64,000 bases of DNA, taken from NCBI GenBank assembly GCA_022828595.1, contig JAKGHH010000005.1, positions 65,343,655 through 65,407,654 on the forward strand, given 5' to 3'. The DNA comes from Nelumbo lutea. Lineage: Eukaryota; Streptophyta; Magnoliopsida; Proteales; Nelumbonaceae. Made by a program: the position numbers and the translations under genes. Every line of letters begins with the position of its first letter. The stretch's first letter is position 1. Shown here piece by piece: positions 35,501 through 46,559 of the stretch. The notes under the pieces were generated by a model. The model had not been told where the DNA came from, did not search any database, and saw only the letters and a list, made by a program, of their open reading frames with translations.

Positions 35501-35962
35501 TTTGATAGTTCGAGCAAGCAGAAAGACGTTGGCCATAGAGAATGTGTAATAATAATACTTAAATATAAATCCGGTAAATTTCCATTACAAATTCCAAAAA
35601 GCTGGGGATCGTGTACAACAGATAGCAAATTCTCCACAAAATAAAATTTTTTGATTGCAGAAAAACACAAATATCTATAATTGTGTAATGTGGAACTTAC
35701 GCTCAACAGTCGGAGAAAACAGAATCAAGCCATCGTATAAGTACTGGCCGTATCTCTGTAGAGTGATCTTCTTATCGTCTGCGAGCTTGAAATCAAGTTC
35801 GAATCCGCGAGATTGCAGAGACCGGAAGAAAATTGAATGCGAGGATTTGATCCCCAAATCGTCCAGCAATACGAGAATACGTCGATCCGTAGGGTTCTCT
35901 GAGGAGAAACAGTTACAAAGAAGTGGAAGCAGTAAAATTAAAGTGACAAAGAGCTTCGCCAT
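26558..35962 (-). CDS. DGL1: Oligosaccharyltransferase 48-kDa subunit (OST48/WBP1 family)
   Basis: A non-catalytic subunit of the ER oligosaccharyltransferase complex, which transfers the dolichol-linked glycan to Asn in nascent proteins. Exons in transcript order: 35962-35701, 35494-35358, 35229-35104, 34603-34550, 34409-34296, 33107-33052, 32973-32932, 28164-28089, 27859-27788, 27676-27551, 27442-27338, 26767-26684, 26605-26558. Together they give 1302 nt, 433 aa, close to the roughly 437 aa of the Arabidopsis protein. A signal peptide is at 1-20 ([20 protein letters not shown]). The luminal part includes [45 protein letters not shown] and [21 protein letters not shown] single C-terminal membrane segment, [20 protein letters not shown], ends in YNK. 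Every junction keeps frame. Intron 3 uses a GC donor; intron 7 is 4.77 kb and full of transposons. The gene appears intact. Confidence 0.95.
29950..30288. mobile_element. MITE with CATGTTTGGGAGTG termini (DGL1 intron 7)
   Basis: The termini CATGTTTGGGAGTG (29950-29963) and CACTCCCAAACATG (30275-30288) are perfect inverted copies over 14 bp. The interior repeats AATAAGCACTTATT motifs. A degenerate relative lies near 2985-3275. The superfamily and TSD are unclear. Confidence 0.7.
30360..31490 (+). pseudogene. 5'-truncated L1-type LINE remnant (RNase H end)
   Basis: The plus-strand frames, antisense to the host gene, carry the 3' end of an L1-type ORF2. They include CRRIF-like linker sequence, FILKFDGSC, and after the inserted fragment an RNase H stretch with [35 protein letters not shown] tail runs into an A-rich end at 31481-31489. 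The frame is broken by shifts and stops. It is interrupted by the RTE fragment at 30702-31150. Confidence 0.75.
30683..31169 (+). mobile_element. RTE-type LINE 3' fragment inserted in the L1 remnant, 19-bp TSD
   Basis: The inserted body 30702-31150 (449 bp) carries remnants of the 3' end of a plant RTE ORF ([43 protein letters not shown]). It ends in a GATGATGATAGTGGTGGTGA microsatellite tail. It is flanked by an exact duplication TAATCCTCAAAGCTGATGT at 30683-30701 and 31151-31169. Removing the insert and one copy rejoins the L1 RNase H frame (..GLILKADV). This is a textbook target-primed insertion. Confidence 0.85.
31861..32820. repeat. 480-bp tandem duplication in DGL1 intron 7
   Basis: 31861-32340 and 32341-32820 are adjacent copies. 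Comparing them line by line, I find one mismatch (C at 31871, T at 32351). The sequence has no coding role, although it generates two identical 63-codon open frames on the minus strand. It ends 111 bp from exon 7. Confidence 0.95.
35102..35103 (-). other. GC splice donor of DGL1 intron 3
   Basis: Reading the minus strand, exon 3 ends ATTGAG and the intron opens GCAAGT. The acceptor is ACACAG before GCTCCCGTAC at 34603. No GT nearby keeps the frame, and the joined codons (..SKKIE/APVLFQG..) fit the family. The rest of the donor site matches consensus well, as is usual for GC-AG introns. Confidence 0.85.
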
Positions 35963-35968
35963 TGCCTC

Positions 35969-35976
35969 TAGGGTTT
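35969..35976 (-). promoter_or_regulatory. Telo-box-like AAACCCTA just ahead of the DGL1 start codon
   Basis: The minus strand reads AAACCCTAGAGGCAATG. AAACCCTA (telo-box) motifs are common near the transcription start of plant housekeeping and translation-linked genes. With one copy, the regulatory role is a guess. Confidence 0.35.
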
Positions 35977-36338
35977 ATGAGCTCGAGATTTGCAGAGCTC
36001 TTACCCGAAGACACGAAATGGATCGTAGACTTTAAATGAATCGATTTCAACGTACATAATCACGATAATGCCCTTATATTTTTCCAAAATTGACGAAGTC
36101 ATCCCATCGCTCCCCTCGGTCAGCGGGAACCAGGACTTGGGACTTATGGACTTTGAAAATGGGCCTATGGAGTTAGGCTCGTAAGTTTGGGCTTGGTTGC
36201 TACATTGTTGTCAATGGGCAAATTGTAAGCGCAAAGATTAGCAACATTTACGAGTCTAGGCAAGGCTAGCCCACCCCAAGTTGGACTTTAGGCTGCATAA
36301 CAAATCATGTGTCAATGACTCAATTAGATTTTCTCTAA

Positions 36339-36724
36339 GCTGCGTTTGTTTGCGATACAAACGTCGAACCGGGGTATTTATTCACTCCGATTCGTATTTG
36401 TAAGTATTTATTTAAAAAAGTAATGATTATCAAAGTAAAATTGTATTTTCTGACACTTTTGTATTCTAAAAATAGAGCATTATTGTACCTATTTTTTATA
36501 TACAAGTTTGTATTTATTTGATAATTAACTTTTTTATCAAAGTTGGGGTATTGGAGCATAGTTGGAACAGTTAATGATGGGCCTACACCTTTGCACCGAT
36601 TTCAAACAAACAGGATGAATGCAAAAATGGTTTAAAATGTGAACCGTATTTGCATTCATGAACCAAAAAATGGATAAATATGTAATGTATATATTTACAT
36701 TTGTATTGCAACCAAACGCAGTCC
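36339..36724. mobile_element. Tourist-like MITE (GCTGCGTTTGTTTGC family)
   Basis: The left end GCTGCGTTTGTTTGCGATAC and right end GTATTGCAACCAAACGCAG are imperfect inverted copies, flanked by TAA (36336-36338 and 36725-36727). It shares its ends with 50033-50304, so both belong to one PIF/Harbinger-type family. Confidence 0.7.
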
Positions 36725-39118
36725 TAATTTCTTGATTGCCCATGTAAATACCCAACCCGGTCCAACCCATAATCATCCCCTGTATCATAAATGGTGATGA
36801 CTTGGAGGAGTTAGAATAAATATAGATCGGATTTTGGCCACTTTCTATGAAAGTGGGTCACTAATGGGTATACAGACAAGATGAATGGCTGAAAATCGAC
36901 CCAAACCCAAGTTGTCCAAATCCGCCCAATTACGATCTTAGCCCCATATCAACTTGGATGGTACCAGACGAGTGAAACGAACCAAGTTATTTGTGAGGCA
37001 TTTGAGCTTGATTCATGAAAATTTTGATTTGACTCGATCCAAATTTAGCTTTGTGCCGAAGTTGAGCTTAATATACATGTTTGATCATTAAGTTAGTCAA
37101 AATTTAAATCAGTATTTTCAATCCACCGTTGATCGAAATGGTTGAACCATTTGAACCATTATCTGGTTTTAATTTTAAGTATAGTTCTGTTGAAATCCAC
37201 CCTTCAATCAAAAAATGTTGACTTGGCCAAAAACCATCCGATCTGGGTAGTTTAATGCATTGACCCATTCGCCCTAGTCACTAAGTCACGGGTTGCACAC
37301 TCAATGTATATACAAACTTTCGATGGCCATAATTTTGTATTCCGATATTTGAATAAGGTGATTTTTTTATTTTAGGTAACTTTTCGAGATCTATGTGTCC
37401 CAATATATCATAGGCACATTGTCCCGCTGTTTACACAAAATAACATCTTTTGGCCTCAAATCACAATTACATACTATTTATGAATACATGTATTTATATA
37501 CATATAAATTAAACGTAAAATAATACATGTATTATATATATAACATAATTACATACTATTTATTAATAAAATATGTATTTATATACACATAAAGCAATCT
37601 AACCCGTTCACCGGAGACCCGCAACCCAAAGGCAAATAGCTTCTAGGTCAATTTTTAAAACATAGCATAAAGCCCAGCTCAAGAAACTCACGAGCTTAAT
37701 TTTTTAAATGCATGAAAGAAATCATTCTTAATTTTTTATACGAAGCCTATCTCCCTGTTGAGTTCAAGCCAAAGCAAGTTAAAAAATGTGAGTTTTTAAG
37801 GTAAAATCTAACAATACAACCCAATTATTAGCTCGTATTCCTCTCATCCAGTAAACCGGTAAACTATCCACATAACGATGTCAGCCACCCTATTAAATGA
37901 CAGACTAAGGTTTCTTACTTCAGTATGGTAGAATCATATTTTCGACCCAAACTCGAGAAATTTCAAAACACAATGATGACAATTGCACGTTATTCAATGA
38001 TAACATGCTAATGGATCATTCCTTGGGAAGTAAAGTAAGATTTACCAAATCTAATGATGCGTCATATATTTAACCTATGGCTCAGTTTGGAAATAGTATA
38101 AATATAAATATATAAATACGTACATTGCAAATACATGCAAAATATTTTTGATTCATATGGTTAGCAACAGTCATGGAAATTGTTTAAACAATCAGTTCCA
38201 TTTCATTTTAAATCTGGTCTAAGGTTTAAAGTATCAATATGTATTGGCCTGTATCAGTTGATGTATCGCTTCGAGACCCCTTCAATGTGCTTTTATAATG
38301 GGCGTATTGGGGGTCTGACTGGTTCAGGGTGTGGGAGAGGCCTAAATTGGTTCCCCTGAACCAGTTGTGAAAAAAATAAAAATAAAAAAAGGATACCAAA
38401 AGCTGTATCGATTCACCCGATACATCAATATAGGGGTATCGATATTTTGAACATTGACATAATCTTTGGCTAAAAACTGTTGATTCGAGCAATCGAACCA
38501 TTAATCCATTCAATGGTTTTTTACTATTTTTTATTTTAATTATTATCATTTTTTAAGTTGGAATAAACTATATACTTGAACCGAACGATCAAACCATCAA
38601 ACTAAAAACCGATGGCCAGAACGGTTTGATTCCATGTTGATTTTTTAAACCTTACTCTACATATTTGTTTTTGTAATCCTTCCTAGGCTGCTACTTAGAG
38701 GACAGAAGACATAGATTGCCAAAGTCAATAGTAGTTTATTCCCTTAATCACCTGCTCATACACTAACAATAAATCGAACCTACATTGCATTTAAATTAAA
38801 GAATACAGACTGCCACCCTAATACATTGGGGGGGTGCAAAAATCCCTCCTGAATCTCTGGAGTTCTGCAATTTGCCCCCTACTCCATTACTGGTCTGAAG
38901 GAGGTAAAATAATTAAATTGGAGATGGGATTCAGTGCTCATAAAGACTTGTTTACATCGTTCATAGTTTGTATAGTCTTTTACAGTCTTATATTGAGAAT
39001 ATCTCCCTACTTCTACATTTTTTTCATGGAAAGGTGCTGCAAGGGACTATGCAAATGATGCAATTACGGTCTTATGAGGACCAAATCCCATTTTATTAAA
39101 TTATTCATTCAAGGTTTA
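36725..39118. other. Intergenic repeats, no gene
   Basis: No coding sequence is supported. A family A MITE opens at 38077 (GGCTCAGTTTGGAAATAGTA) and its other end is near 38660-38690 (CTACATATTTGTTTTTGTAA). The two halves look split by a family E repeat (about 38140-38655), which itself contains a CAAGGTTTAAAGTATC-type MITE (38221-38455). Confidence 0.5.
38221..38455. repeat. MITE with AAGGTTTAAAGTATC ends, second copy
   Basis: It opens with GGTTTAAAGTATCAATATGT and closes with GGTATCGATATTTTGAACAT, inverted relative to each other and matching the copy at 24747-24949. Confidence 0.6.
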
Positions 39119-39322
39119 GGCTGCATTTGACATTCCTTTTTTTGTAGTTAAAATGACCCTATGAATAATTGAATATTGAGTATTTTTTACCCACCAAGCA
39201 TTTGGCATTCTTTTTCAAAGATTTATCTCCTTCTTGTAATTAAAATGCCCTTATGAATAATAAATTTTTAACTATAAAAAGGAAATAAATTCTTAAAATA
39301 AGGAATGCCAAATACAGTGGGC
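39119..39322. repeat. Tourist-like MITE, relative of 4251-4380
   Basis: It begins GGCTGCATTTGACATTCC and ends GGAATGCCAAATACAG then TGGGC. An internal AGCATTTGGCATTC at about 39199 suggests one copy landed in another. It is flanked by TTA on the left and TAA on the right. Confidence 0.55.
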
Positions 39323-39719
39323 TAAGAAAAGGAGTCCAGATTAGGTGAATGGGCAACGTTGTGAAGAGGGCTGTGGAACCAATAATAGTCTTCCACATTA
39401 TATAGGCACGTTAATGTTATTTAGCATGTGCGAGCTCAGCTGACGGGTGAGAGAATATTTGGTTCAGAATATTATTTTTCTTTTTGCAGTTTTTTTCTTG
39501 ATCAAAATTTATCTTCTCTCGAGAAACCAAATCCTCCTATACCCTTCATCTTCTTTCTTTCTCCTCCCATCTTGCTTCCACCTCTACTGCCGGCAGCTGG
39601 TTACAGATAAAAGTCTCCTCTGCCAATCACCCTTAAAATCTACCACCGTTCTCTCTCTCTCTTCCCCCTTCTCCTTGGTGGCCCTTGCCCTCTTGGGGAC
39701 TTAACTTGGAAATGGACAG

Positions 39720-40301
39720 GGTTGGAATAGACCTGTTCATGGGCTGGGTGCCGGACGGGCTTGAACACGCAAAAGAGTCCGTGGGCTTAACCCCAGGCCA
39801 AAAAGTCTGGCCTGCAATAAATTCGAGTCGGATTCGGGATTGTCAAAATAGCCCGGCTCGAGCCCGGCCTGGCCCGACCTATAGACTAAACTTAAAAAAC
39901 CCTAAGCCGAACCTCTCTTCTCTTTCACCTCTTTCCCCTTAGTCGAACCTCTCTTCTCTTCACTTCCTCCTCAGTCCTCATACTCTTAGGCAACCACACA
40001 ATTAGCGAGGCTGCAAACATTCACCGACACAACAACTCTGGTGGTTAGTCCTCTCTTCTCTCTCTCTCTCTTTCTTTCCCTCTCTCTCTCTCTCTAAGAC
40101 GCGAACTGACACACTTTTCACTGTTAAAACCGTAGCTAATAGTCACCATGAAACTCAGTTCTGGCGAATACAATCACCATCGAGCTTCGGGATTTTTATC
40201 AGGACCGGGCTCGGGCCCAAATTGTAGGCCCGTTGATCGAGCCTAACAAATTTCTATTCATGAAGAATAAAAGCCCGACCATGAACAGGTCTAGGTTGGA
40301 A
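39720..40301. mobile_element. Non-autonomous hAT-like element, perfect 8-bp TSD
   Basis: The body is 39728-40293, from TAGACCTGTTCATGGGCTGG to CCATGAACAGGTCTA. It is flanked by the exact 8-bp duplication GGTTGGAA (39720-39727 and 40294-40301). This is the best-preserved member of the five-copy family. The GC-rich arms contain GGGCTCGGGCC; the core includes CT-rich microsatellite sequence and no transposase. Confidence 0.85.
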
Positions 40302-41485
40302 GACTAAATGAGAACTAAACAGAATCAATTCTCGTATTTGAATATTGTTAATTGAACTTTTTTGCTGATTACCAAATAGCTCATTTTCTTAAGAATTTTA
40401 CTAGCGGGGACCGTACGGTGTCAAGGAAAAGTGAAACAATGAAAACTAATAATTTTAGTAATTTGTTACAAAAAAAATAATTTAATAATTTAGATAATAA
40501 ATTGCTACTAATTAATTAATAAATAATTATTTTGTTCATATTATTCATTAATATTCTATTTTTTAAATTTACTTCATCAATAATTAAATGTTATAATTGA
40601 ATTAACCCATATATTAACTTTTTAGTCATAATTAAATTAATCTAAGCCCAAGCTCAACGTTTAAGACTTTAGGTTACACTTTGATTGATCCTCAACCTGA
40701 CCCAACCGGCCAACCCCTTAAGTTGCACCCCTGAATTAGGTTGAATTAAATCTAAGTACAACACATGCAATACATTATTTTTGGGTTTTTAACTATTTAT
40801 AAATAAAAATTATTAATATTGAACCTGAATGAGCTATGGGGGTTGAGCTACCCCATTTTGTAGCATAATAACCAAAAATATAAAACAACTCAAGCCATGT
40901 TTTGATAGTGTACTAACAATTTTATAGGTTGTGTAGCCCAGCCCTGCCCACACCCTAAGCATAATAATATTTTGTTTGGGCTTGGGACAAGGATAGGCTC
41001 GCCCATGTTAATTATAAAACTATGGCAACGGGGTGGGGATCATATTCCCCGTTCTCGATCCCAACTTTGAAACAAATCCCCGTCCTTAACCTTGATCCCC
41101 GCCAAGGATAAATATTATGACCCTCCACCCCTAATTCCTAACGGAGTCAGGTTCTTTGTTGGGAACCTGAATCCCCATAATTTTTAAATTAAAATTATTT
41201 TCATAAAATATATTTACTTAAAATAAGATAAATGTTTTAAAATATAAAAATATTTTAAATATATTCTAATATAAAAAACATCATAAATAATACTATATAT
41301 AATCGGGGTTAGGGCATGACGAGGAACTCACTCCCCCATCTTCGTCCCTATCCTCGGTTGGGTATCACTATTAATTGCTATCCCTGCCAAAGCAATCTCC
41401 ATCCCCGATCCAATGTAGAGTACCCAATAAGAAGGGGAACACTGCCATCCCTATTCATATTCAAATCTTACTAATTTGTTAATTG
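40294..41485. other. AT-rich intergenic, no gene
   Basis: A block at 41020-41450 rich in CCCCG and GGGGA words (ATCCCCGTTCTCGATCCC, GGGGACC-like) resembles further dispersed transposon ends, but I could not set limits. Nothing coding. Confidence 0.5.
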
Positions 41486-42362
41486 TCATAAAACTATAAT
41501 TTGAAACTTCATAACTAAAATTAATAAAAGCCCAACCCGAAGTCATAAACCTTGAGCTCAGGCTTAGATTAATTTAATTATGGCTATAAATTAACTTCAT
41601 ATATTTGTTTATATTTAAGTATTTTAAATATCCAAGTAACATTTAAAAAATAAAACATTTAATCATTAGCAATATATATTTTTTTTTGTTAAAATTATTA
41701 ATATAATCAATTGGAATTACTAAATCATAGCATTAATAAAATAAAGATTAATTATTTTAAACAATTTAGCATTCCTTCCTTATAATAGTTATCAGTTTCC
41801 ATTGTCGTTGACAAATTTTGTGCATCGCAATGATCATTGCTAGTAAAACATAAACTAACAAATTTCTTATTTGTGTTCATTAAGTTTGATTTTTAAGTGA
41901 AATTGAAACACTTCATAAAACTATAATTTGAAACTTCATAACTAAAATTAATAAAAGCCCAACCCGAAGTCATAAACCTTAAGCTCAGGCTTAGATTAAT
42001 TTAATTATGACTATAAATTAACTTCATATATTTGTTTATATTTAAGTATTTTAAATATCCAAGTAACATTTAAAAAATAAAACATTTAATCATTAGCAAT
42101 ATATATTTTTTTTATTTTTGTTAAAATTTATTAATATAATCAATTGGAATTACTAAATCATAGCATTAATAAAATAAAGATTAATTATTTTAAACAATTT
42201 AGCATTCCTTCCTTATAATAGTTATCAGTTTCCATTGTCGTTGACAAATTTTGTGCATCGCAATGATCATTGCTAGTAAAACATAAACTAACAAATTTCT
42301 TAATCAATATTTAAATTTCTTATTTGTGTTCATTAAGTTTGATTTTTAAGTGAAATTGAAAC
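41486..42362. repeat. Tandem duplication, about 427-bp unit
   Basis: Copy 1 starts at 41486 and copy 2 at 41913, both opening TCATAAAACTATAATTTGAA. They agree closely throughout (for example GCATTCCTTCCTTATAATAG in both). Copy 2 carries small insertions, one with AATCAATATTTAAATTTCTT. A weaker third partial copy of the right end follows around 42560-42670. Confidence 0.85.
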
Positions 42363-42670
42363 ACTCTTATTTATAATTTTAAGGAAACCAAATAGATAAA
42401 TGATAATGAGAAATGATAACCATGCTACACTACATGTCTTATTATATATAGGGCATATCCAAATCCAATCAGATCTAATTCAAATTTGAATCCATTAAAG
42501 AAAGTCGGATATCCGAATCGGATCCAATCTTTAATAGGTTGAGATTAAATAATAAAACATAAAACAACTAATTTATTAATTAGTGTTTAAATTTCTTAAT
42601 TAGTATTTATTAAGTTTGGTTTTAAGTGAAATCGAAACATTTTTAATTAACATTTGAAGGAAACCAAATT

Positions 42671-43433
42671 TCTTAACTAAGTTTTATTAATAATTATTAT
42701 AATATTTTAAAAACATGATTGGAATCATAATCGAAATTAGAATCACCTATTCCTAACGCCTATTTGGTCCAGTTGGGAACCGGAATTGGATTTTGATTAT
42801 TGTTGTTTGGTTCATTTGGAGTTTTTATTCTATTATTACTTTATTATTTTTTATATTTTATTTCTTATATTAATTATATAAGAAATATTACTTAATTATT
42901 ATTATTATTATATTATTACTTTACATTTTATAAATAAAATACTTATACATTATTATATTTACAAATTCATATATTTGTTTGTTGTTATTGATTTATTAAT
43001 ATTTTATTATAATACTATTATTTTATTATTGTTTTACTAATGTTATGTTAATAATTTATTAATACTTTTGTCATGAGTCTCTTTAAAACTCTTAAATGGG
43101 AATTCCATTCTCTAGGGGGCCTAATAAACCATCCAACATCTCTCTCTCTCTCTCTCTCTCTCTCTAATAATATAATATATAATATAGGGAGAATGACCAA
43201 TCAACCCATATCAGAATTTTATAGCCCCATAGCACAGGGGGAATGCATCCTGACCGTGAATTGATGCCAAATTCATAGGCATGACGTGGTTTATAGGGGG
43301 GGAGAGGGCTAATAGTAGGGGGGCTAGAATTCAGAATTCTACATCAGGTGTATCCATACTTCTCCGTATAATATATTGATAATAGTGTAAAGCTTTATTG
43401 ATGACATGATAAGAGTGTACAACTTTATTGATG
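42671..43433. other. AT-rich intergenic with microsatellites
   Basis: TTATTA-rich sequence at 42840-43070, a (CT)n run at 43140-43165, and an imperfect direct repeat AGTGTAMARCTTTATTGATG next to the LTR element (43386-43437). No gene. Confidence 0.6.
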
Positions 43434-43438
43434 ACAAT

Positions 43439-44428
43439 TGATGAAGGGGAATTTGGCCCGACCTCGCAATTACCCGACACGTGGCAGAAACAAGCAACTC
43501 GGGACAGTAGAGCGCCCGAAGCAAACACCGAAAAGCAAAATCCAAGCTCATTACTGAGCCCGAACTCCAGACCACCCTACTAGGAGCCCGAGCTCCCCAC
43601 CAAGGGCCCGAGCTCCCCACCAAGAGCCCGAGCTCCCTACCAAGAGTCCGAGCTACCTATCGGGAGTCCGAGCCCCCTATTAAGAGCCCGAGCTCCCCAC
43701 CAAGAGCCCGAGCTCCCTACTGGGAGTCCGAGCTCCCTATTAAGAGCCCGGGCTCCCCACCAAGAGCCCGAGCTCCCTACCAAGAGTCCGAGCTCCCTAT
43801 TGAGAACCCGAGCTCCCTGCAAGGAGCACAAACTATATTGGGCCCCAAGCATCGTAAAGCTGTGACCCGAGCTGACCCGTGGCAGCTCGAAACACTCCCC
43901 AAACCGAACTCAAGACATCTCGCTCACTCCAACACTTAGCTTCCGAAACACCAGGCTGATCAAACGTACCTGACGCCAAGGACGTCCGTATCCAAGGACG
44001 ACGCACCTGACTGATTTGGGATCCAACGCCTGACAGCCGCACTTCAAACGGCCTCCTGCTACCGCCACCTGCCACCGTCGTTACTAGCCGCAGAGACGGC
44101 TCCGACAAAGGAACAGTGGCAGTTCTGACTGGCCAGAGGAAATGACATCCGAACTGGCAGGAGTTCAGAAGTAATCATGCCCGATCTGACAGAAGCCTGG
44201 AAGTGAGTGCGCGAGGTGGTTATAAAAGGCTCCTACCCCCAGGAACAAGGTATGCTAACTTTTGCGCTATCTGGTCTATCTTGCCTTTGAAAAACTCTAA
44301 CTTGAGCTTCGGAGCCCTTACGCCGGGTTCTCCCCGGAGCTTCTCTTCTCGTTCCGTTTCAGGCCCCTGCCACCCGGTTCAGAGGCAAGATCGTTGACAG
44401 CTAAGACCGGCCGGATTGTGCACCATCA
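43439..44428 (+). repeat. 5' LTR (990 bp) with TATA box and 20-bp minisatellite
   Basis: It opens TGATGAAGGGG and closes CACCATCA. The likely promoter TATAAAAG is at 44221-44228. A tandem array of twelve 20-bp units (consensus GAGCCCGAGCTCCCYACCAA) spans 43584-43823 in the U3 part. Confidence 0.95.
43584..43823. repeat. 20-bp minisatellite inside the 5' LTR, 12 units
   Basis: Twelve head-to-tail 20-bp units of the form GAGYCCGAGCTCCCYAYYRR, without spacers. The 3' LTR holds 13 units (48250-48508, one of them 19 bp), which accounts for nearly all of the length difference between the LTRs. Confidence 0.95.
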
Positions 44429-44513
44429 ATTGGCGCTGTCTGTGGGAACGCTTCAAAAGGCCTCCCTCCAAAACTTTCATACCCCTTTCTTCTTCTTTGA
44501 AAACTCAATACTC

Positions 44514-46510
44514 ATGGCCTCCTCCAGCAACGCCGGACGCGACACAGAGACAAACACCATCGGGGAACAGCCTCAAGTTCCCGTGGTGTGTGTTGGGCAG
44601 TTCACCATCCCCCTCTCGGTGGATGGAATTCCCAATTTGAATACGCCACAAGCAGTGGCGTCTGTAAACCTGCCTGCCACAAACATCCCCTTTCCTCTCC
44701 CCATCGAAACTACCTTCACTGAACCAACCGCTGTCCCCCTGGCAGCTAGCCAAAATCGGTTGGACGACCTAATGCAGTGCATGCGGGCAATGCAAGCCCA
44801 GATGCAACAATTCCAGCAACACCAGCTTCACCAGCACCAAGTGTTGCACAACCTCTCCCAGTACCACTATCAACAGCAGTTCCCCCAACTGACACCGAAC
44901 CAACCACTACTGCCACCTCGCCACCCTGCTCCAAAGCCGGTCAAGGCCTCTCCGCAGGATGGGCGTCTCCACCAAGGAAAGGCCTATAGGCCCCAGAATC
45001 CCCCAAACAGCCAAGCCTCGTCCCCAGGACGGAGAGAAAGAGAAGTTATCCCCGCCTCGCAGCTCGCAGGCAGATCGGGAACCTCGCCCGCGAAATCGGC
45101 ACCTCGGGGCTCCAAACCGGAATCCCCACTGGTGAACCAATTCGGCGCACTGGCAACAGCGGGCAACCAGCACTCCGGGCCCATCGACCTCGGCAACACG
45201 GAGGCCAGTAGCGCCAGTACAAGACCCACTCAGCAGCGAAGGCGCCGTCGAGGTCGACGAACCACCACCCGCGTCCTGTTAGAGCTCAGAGGCAAAGGCG
45301 AGACGAGCTCGGACGAGGTAGGAGTTGCCCCGATTCTCTCAGTTCCTTCCCCCCTCGCATCAGAACTTCTGGCAGTCCCCTTGCCCTGAGATTTCAAGCT
45401 CCCGCCTCTAGACAAGTATGACGGGTCCTTCGACCCCAACGACCACGTGGACGCTTTCCAGTCCCAAATGCACCTCGCCAGAGCCAGCGAGTCATGCATG
45501 TGCGTGGCTTTCACCACCACCCTTAAGGGGGTAGCCCGCACTTGGTACAGGAACCTGGCCCCCGGCTCGATAAAGTGTTGGGCTCAGTTCGTGCAGGTCT
45601 TCACTGCACACTTTGTCACCAGCAAACGGTGTCCCAGAGCAGAGGAAAACATCTTCGGGGTAGTCCAAAGGGAAGGAGAACCCATACGGGGCTACATGAA
45701 AACGATTCAATGAAGCATGCTTACAGATACCGCGGTTAGACCCCGCGGTGCAGCTCACCGCAGCAAAAAGAGGGGTGACGCACAAGGAATTCAAATGGCA
45801 CATGGTAGCTAACCAGCCCGCGACCGTGGCCGAGTTCCTCAAGCTCGCGGACAAGTTCATGAGGACTGAGGAGGAAATCAACCAAAGAACCGAGGGCGGA
45901 AACGAGAAAAGAAAGAGGGATGGCGAGCCCTCTAACTCAGCCGACCGAAAAAACCCGGCCTGGGACCCAAAACCGAACCAGTCGTTCCGAGCTCCCTTGC
46001 CAGTTCGGACGGATTACACGCCACTGAACACGAGGCGGACCGAGATGTTAATGTCGATTAAGGACGCCCCGTACGTGAAATGGCCACCTCGCCTAAAGGG
46101 AAATCCGAACGAAAGAAACAAGAATTTGTATTGTAGTTTCCATAGGGACCATGGTCACAGTACCGAGCTGTGCAATAACCTCCGAGACGAAATAGAGGGG
46201 CTCATCCGTCGCGGATACTTAAGAAACTTTGTACAGCACAACAATAATAGCAATAAAACAGATCGGCCGGGCGAGCACGAAAAGGACGCCCCCGAAACTA
46301 GCAGCAGGCCAGTCGAACCGATGCAGCGACAGCCTCCAGCAGAGAAGGCCAATTCGGGGAACCATCCATGTAATTGTGGGAGGTTCGGTGGTAGCGGGGT
46401 GTACATCGGCGGCAGCCCGGACTTCAGTTCGCGAAGCGGTCCTCGAGGAGCAAAACCCTCCGAAAAGGCCAAAGACCGAAGAGCCAATCCTCTTCACAAA
46501 AGACGACGCG
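44514..46510 (+). pseudogene. gag of the LTR element, broken
   Basis: It begins at ATG 44514 (MASSSNAGRD) with a Gln/His-rich region (QMQQFQQHQLHQHQVL). A TGA at 45387 lies in frame just before the conserved gag core (FDPNDHVDAFQSQMHLA, TTLKGVARTWYRNL). A one-base shift occurs near 45700-45713, and the frame then continues from 45748 (KLADKFMRTEEEINQR). A zinc-knuckle-like CSFHRDHGHSTELC is at 46132-46173. The TGA could be a CGA-to-TGA change, the kind expected from cytosine methylation. The gag core and zinc-knuckle wording fit the Tat branch of plant Ty3/gypsy elements. Confidence 0.85.
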
Positions 46511-46559
46511 CGAGGAGTTCGCTACCCTCACGACGACGCGCTTGTCATCAAACTAAGGA

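Noticed and set aside
35655..36035. A 126-codon plus-strand frame near the DGL1 start.
   Set aside because: It is the antisense shadow of DGL1 exon 1, which is a clear OST48 N-terminus on the minus strand.
43584..43823. Regular 20-bp repeats as a CRISPR array.
   Set aside because: Units are contiguous with no spacers, lie in the LTR of a plant retrotransposon, and recur in the partner LTR.
43637..43852. Minus-strand open frames with GSSGSWWGARALNREL-like repeats as a repetitive protein gene (also at 48047-48286 and, on the plus strand, at 48250-48624).
   Set aside because: They are read-through of the LTR minisatellite, open in several frames, with no promoter, splice sites or known family.
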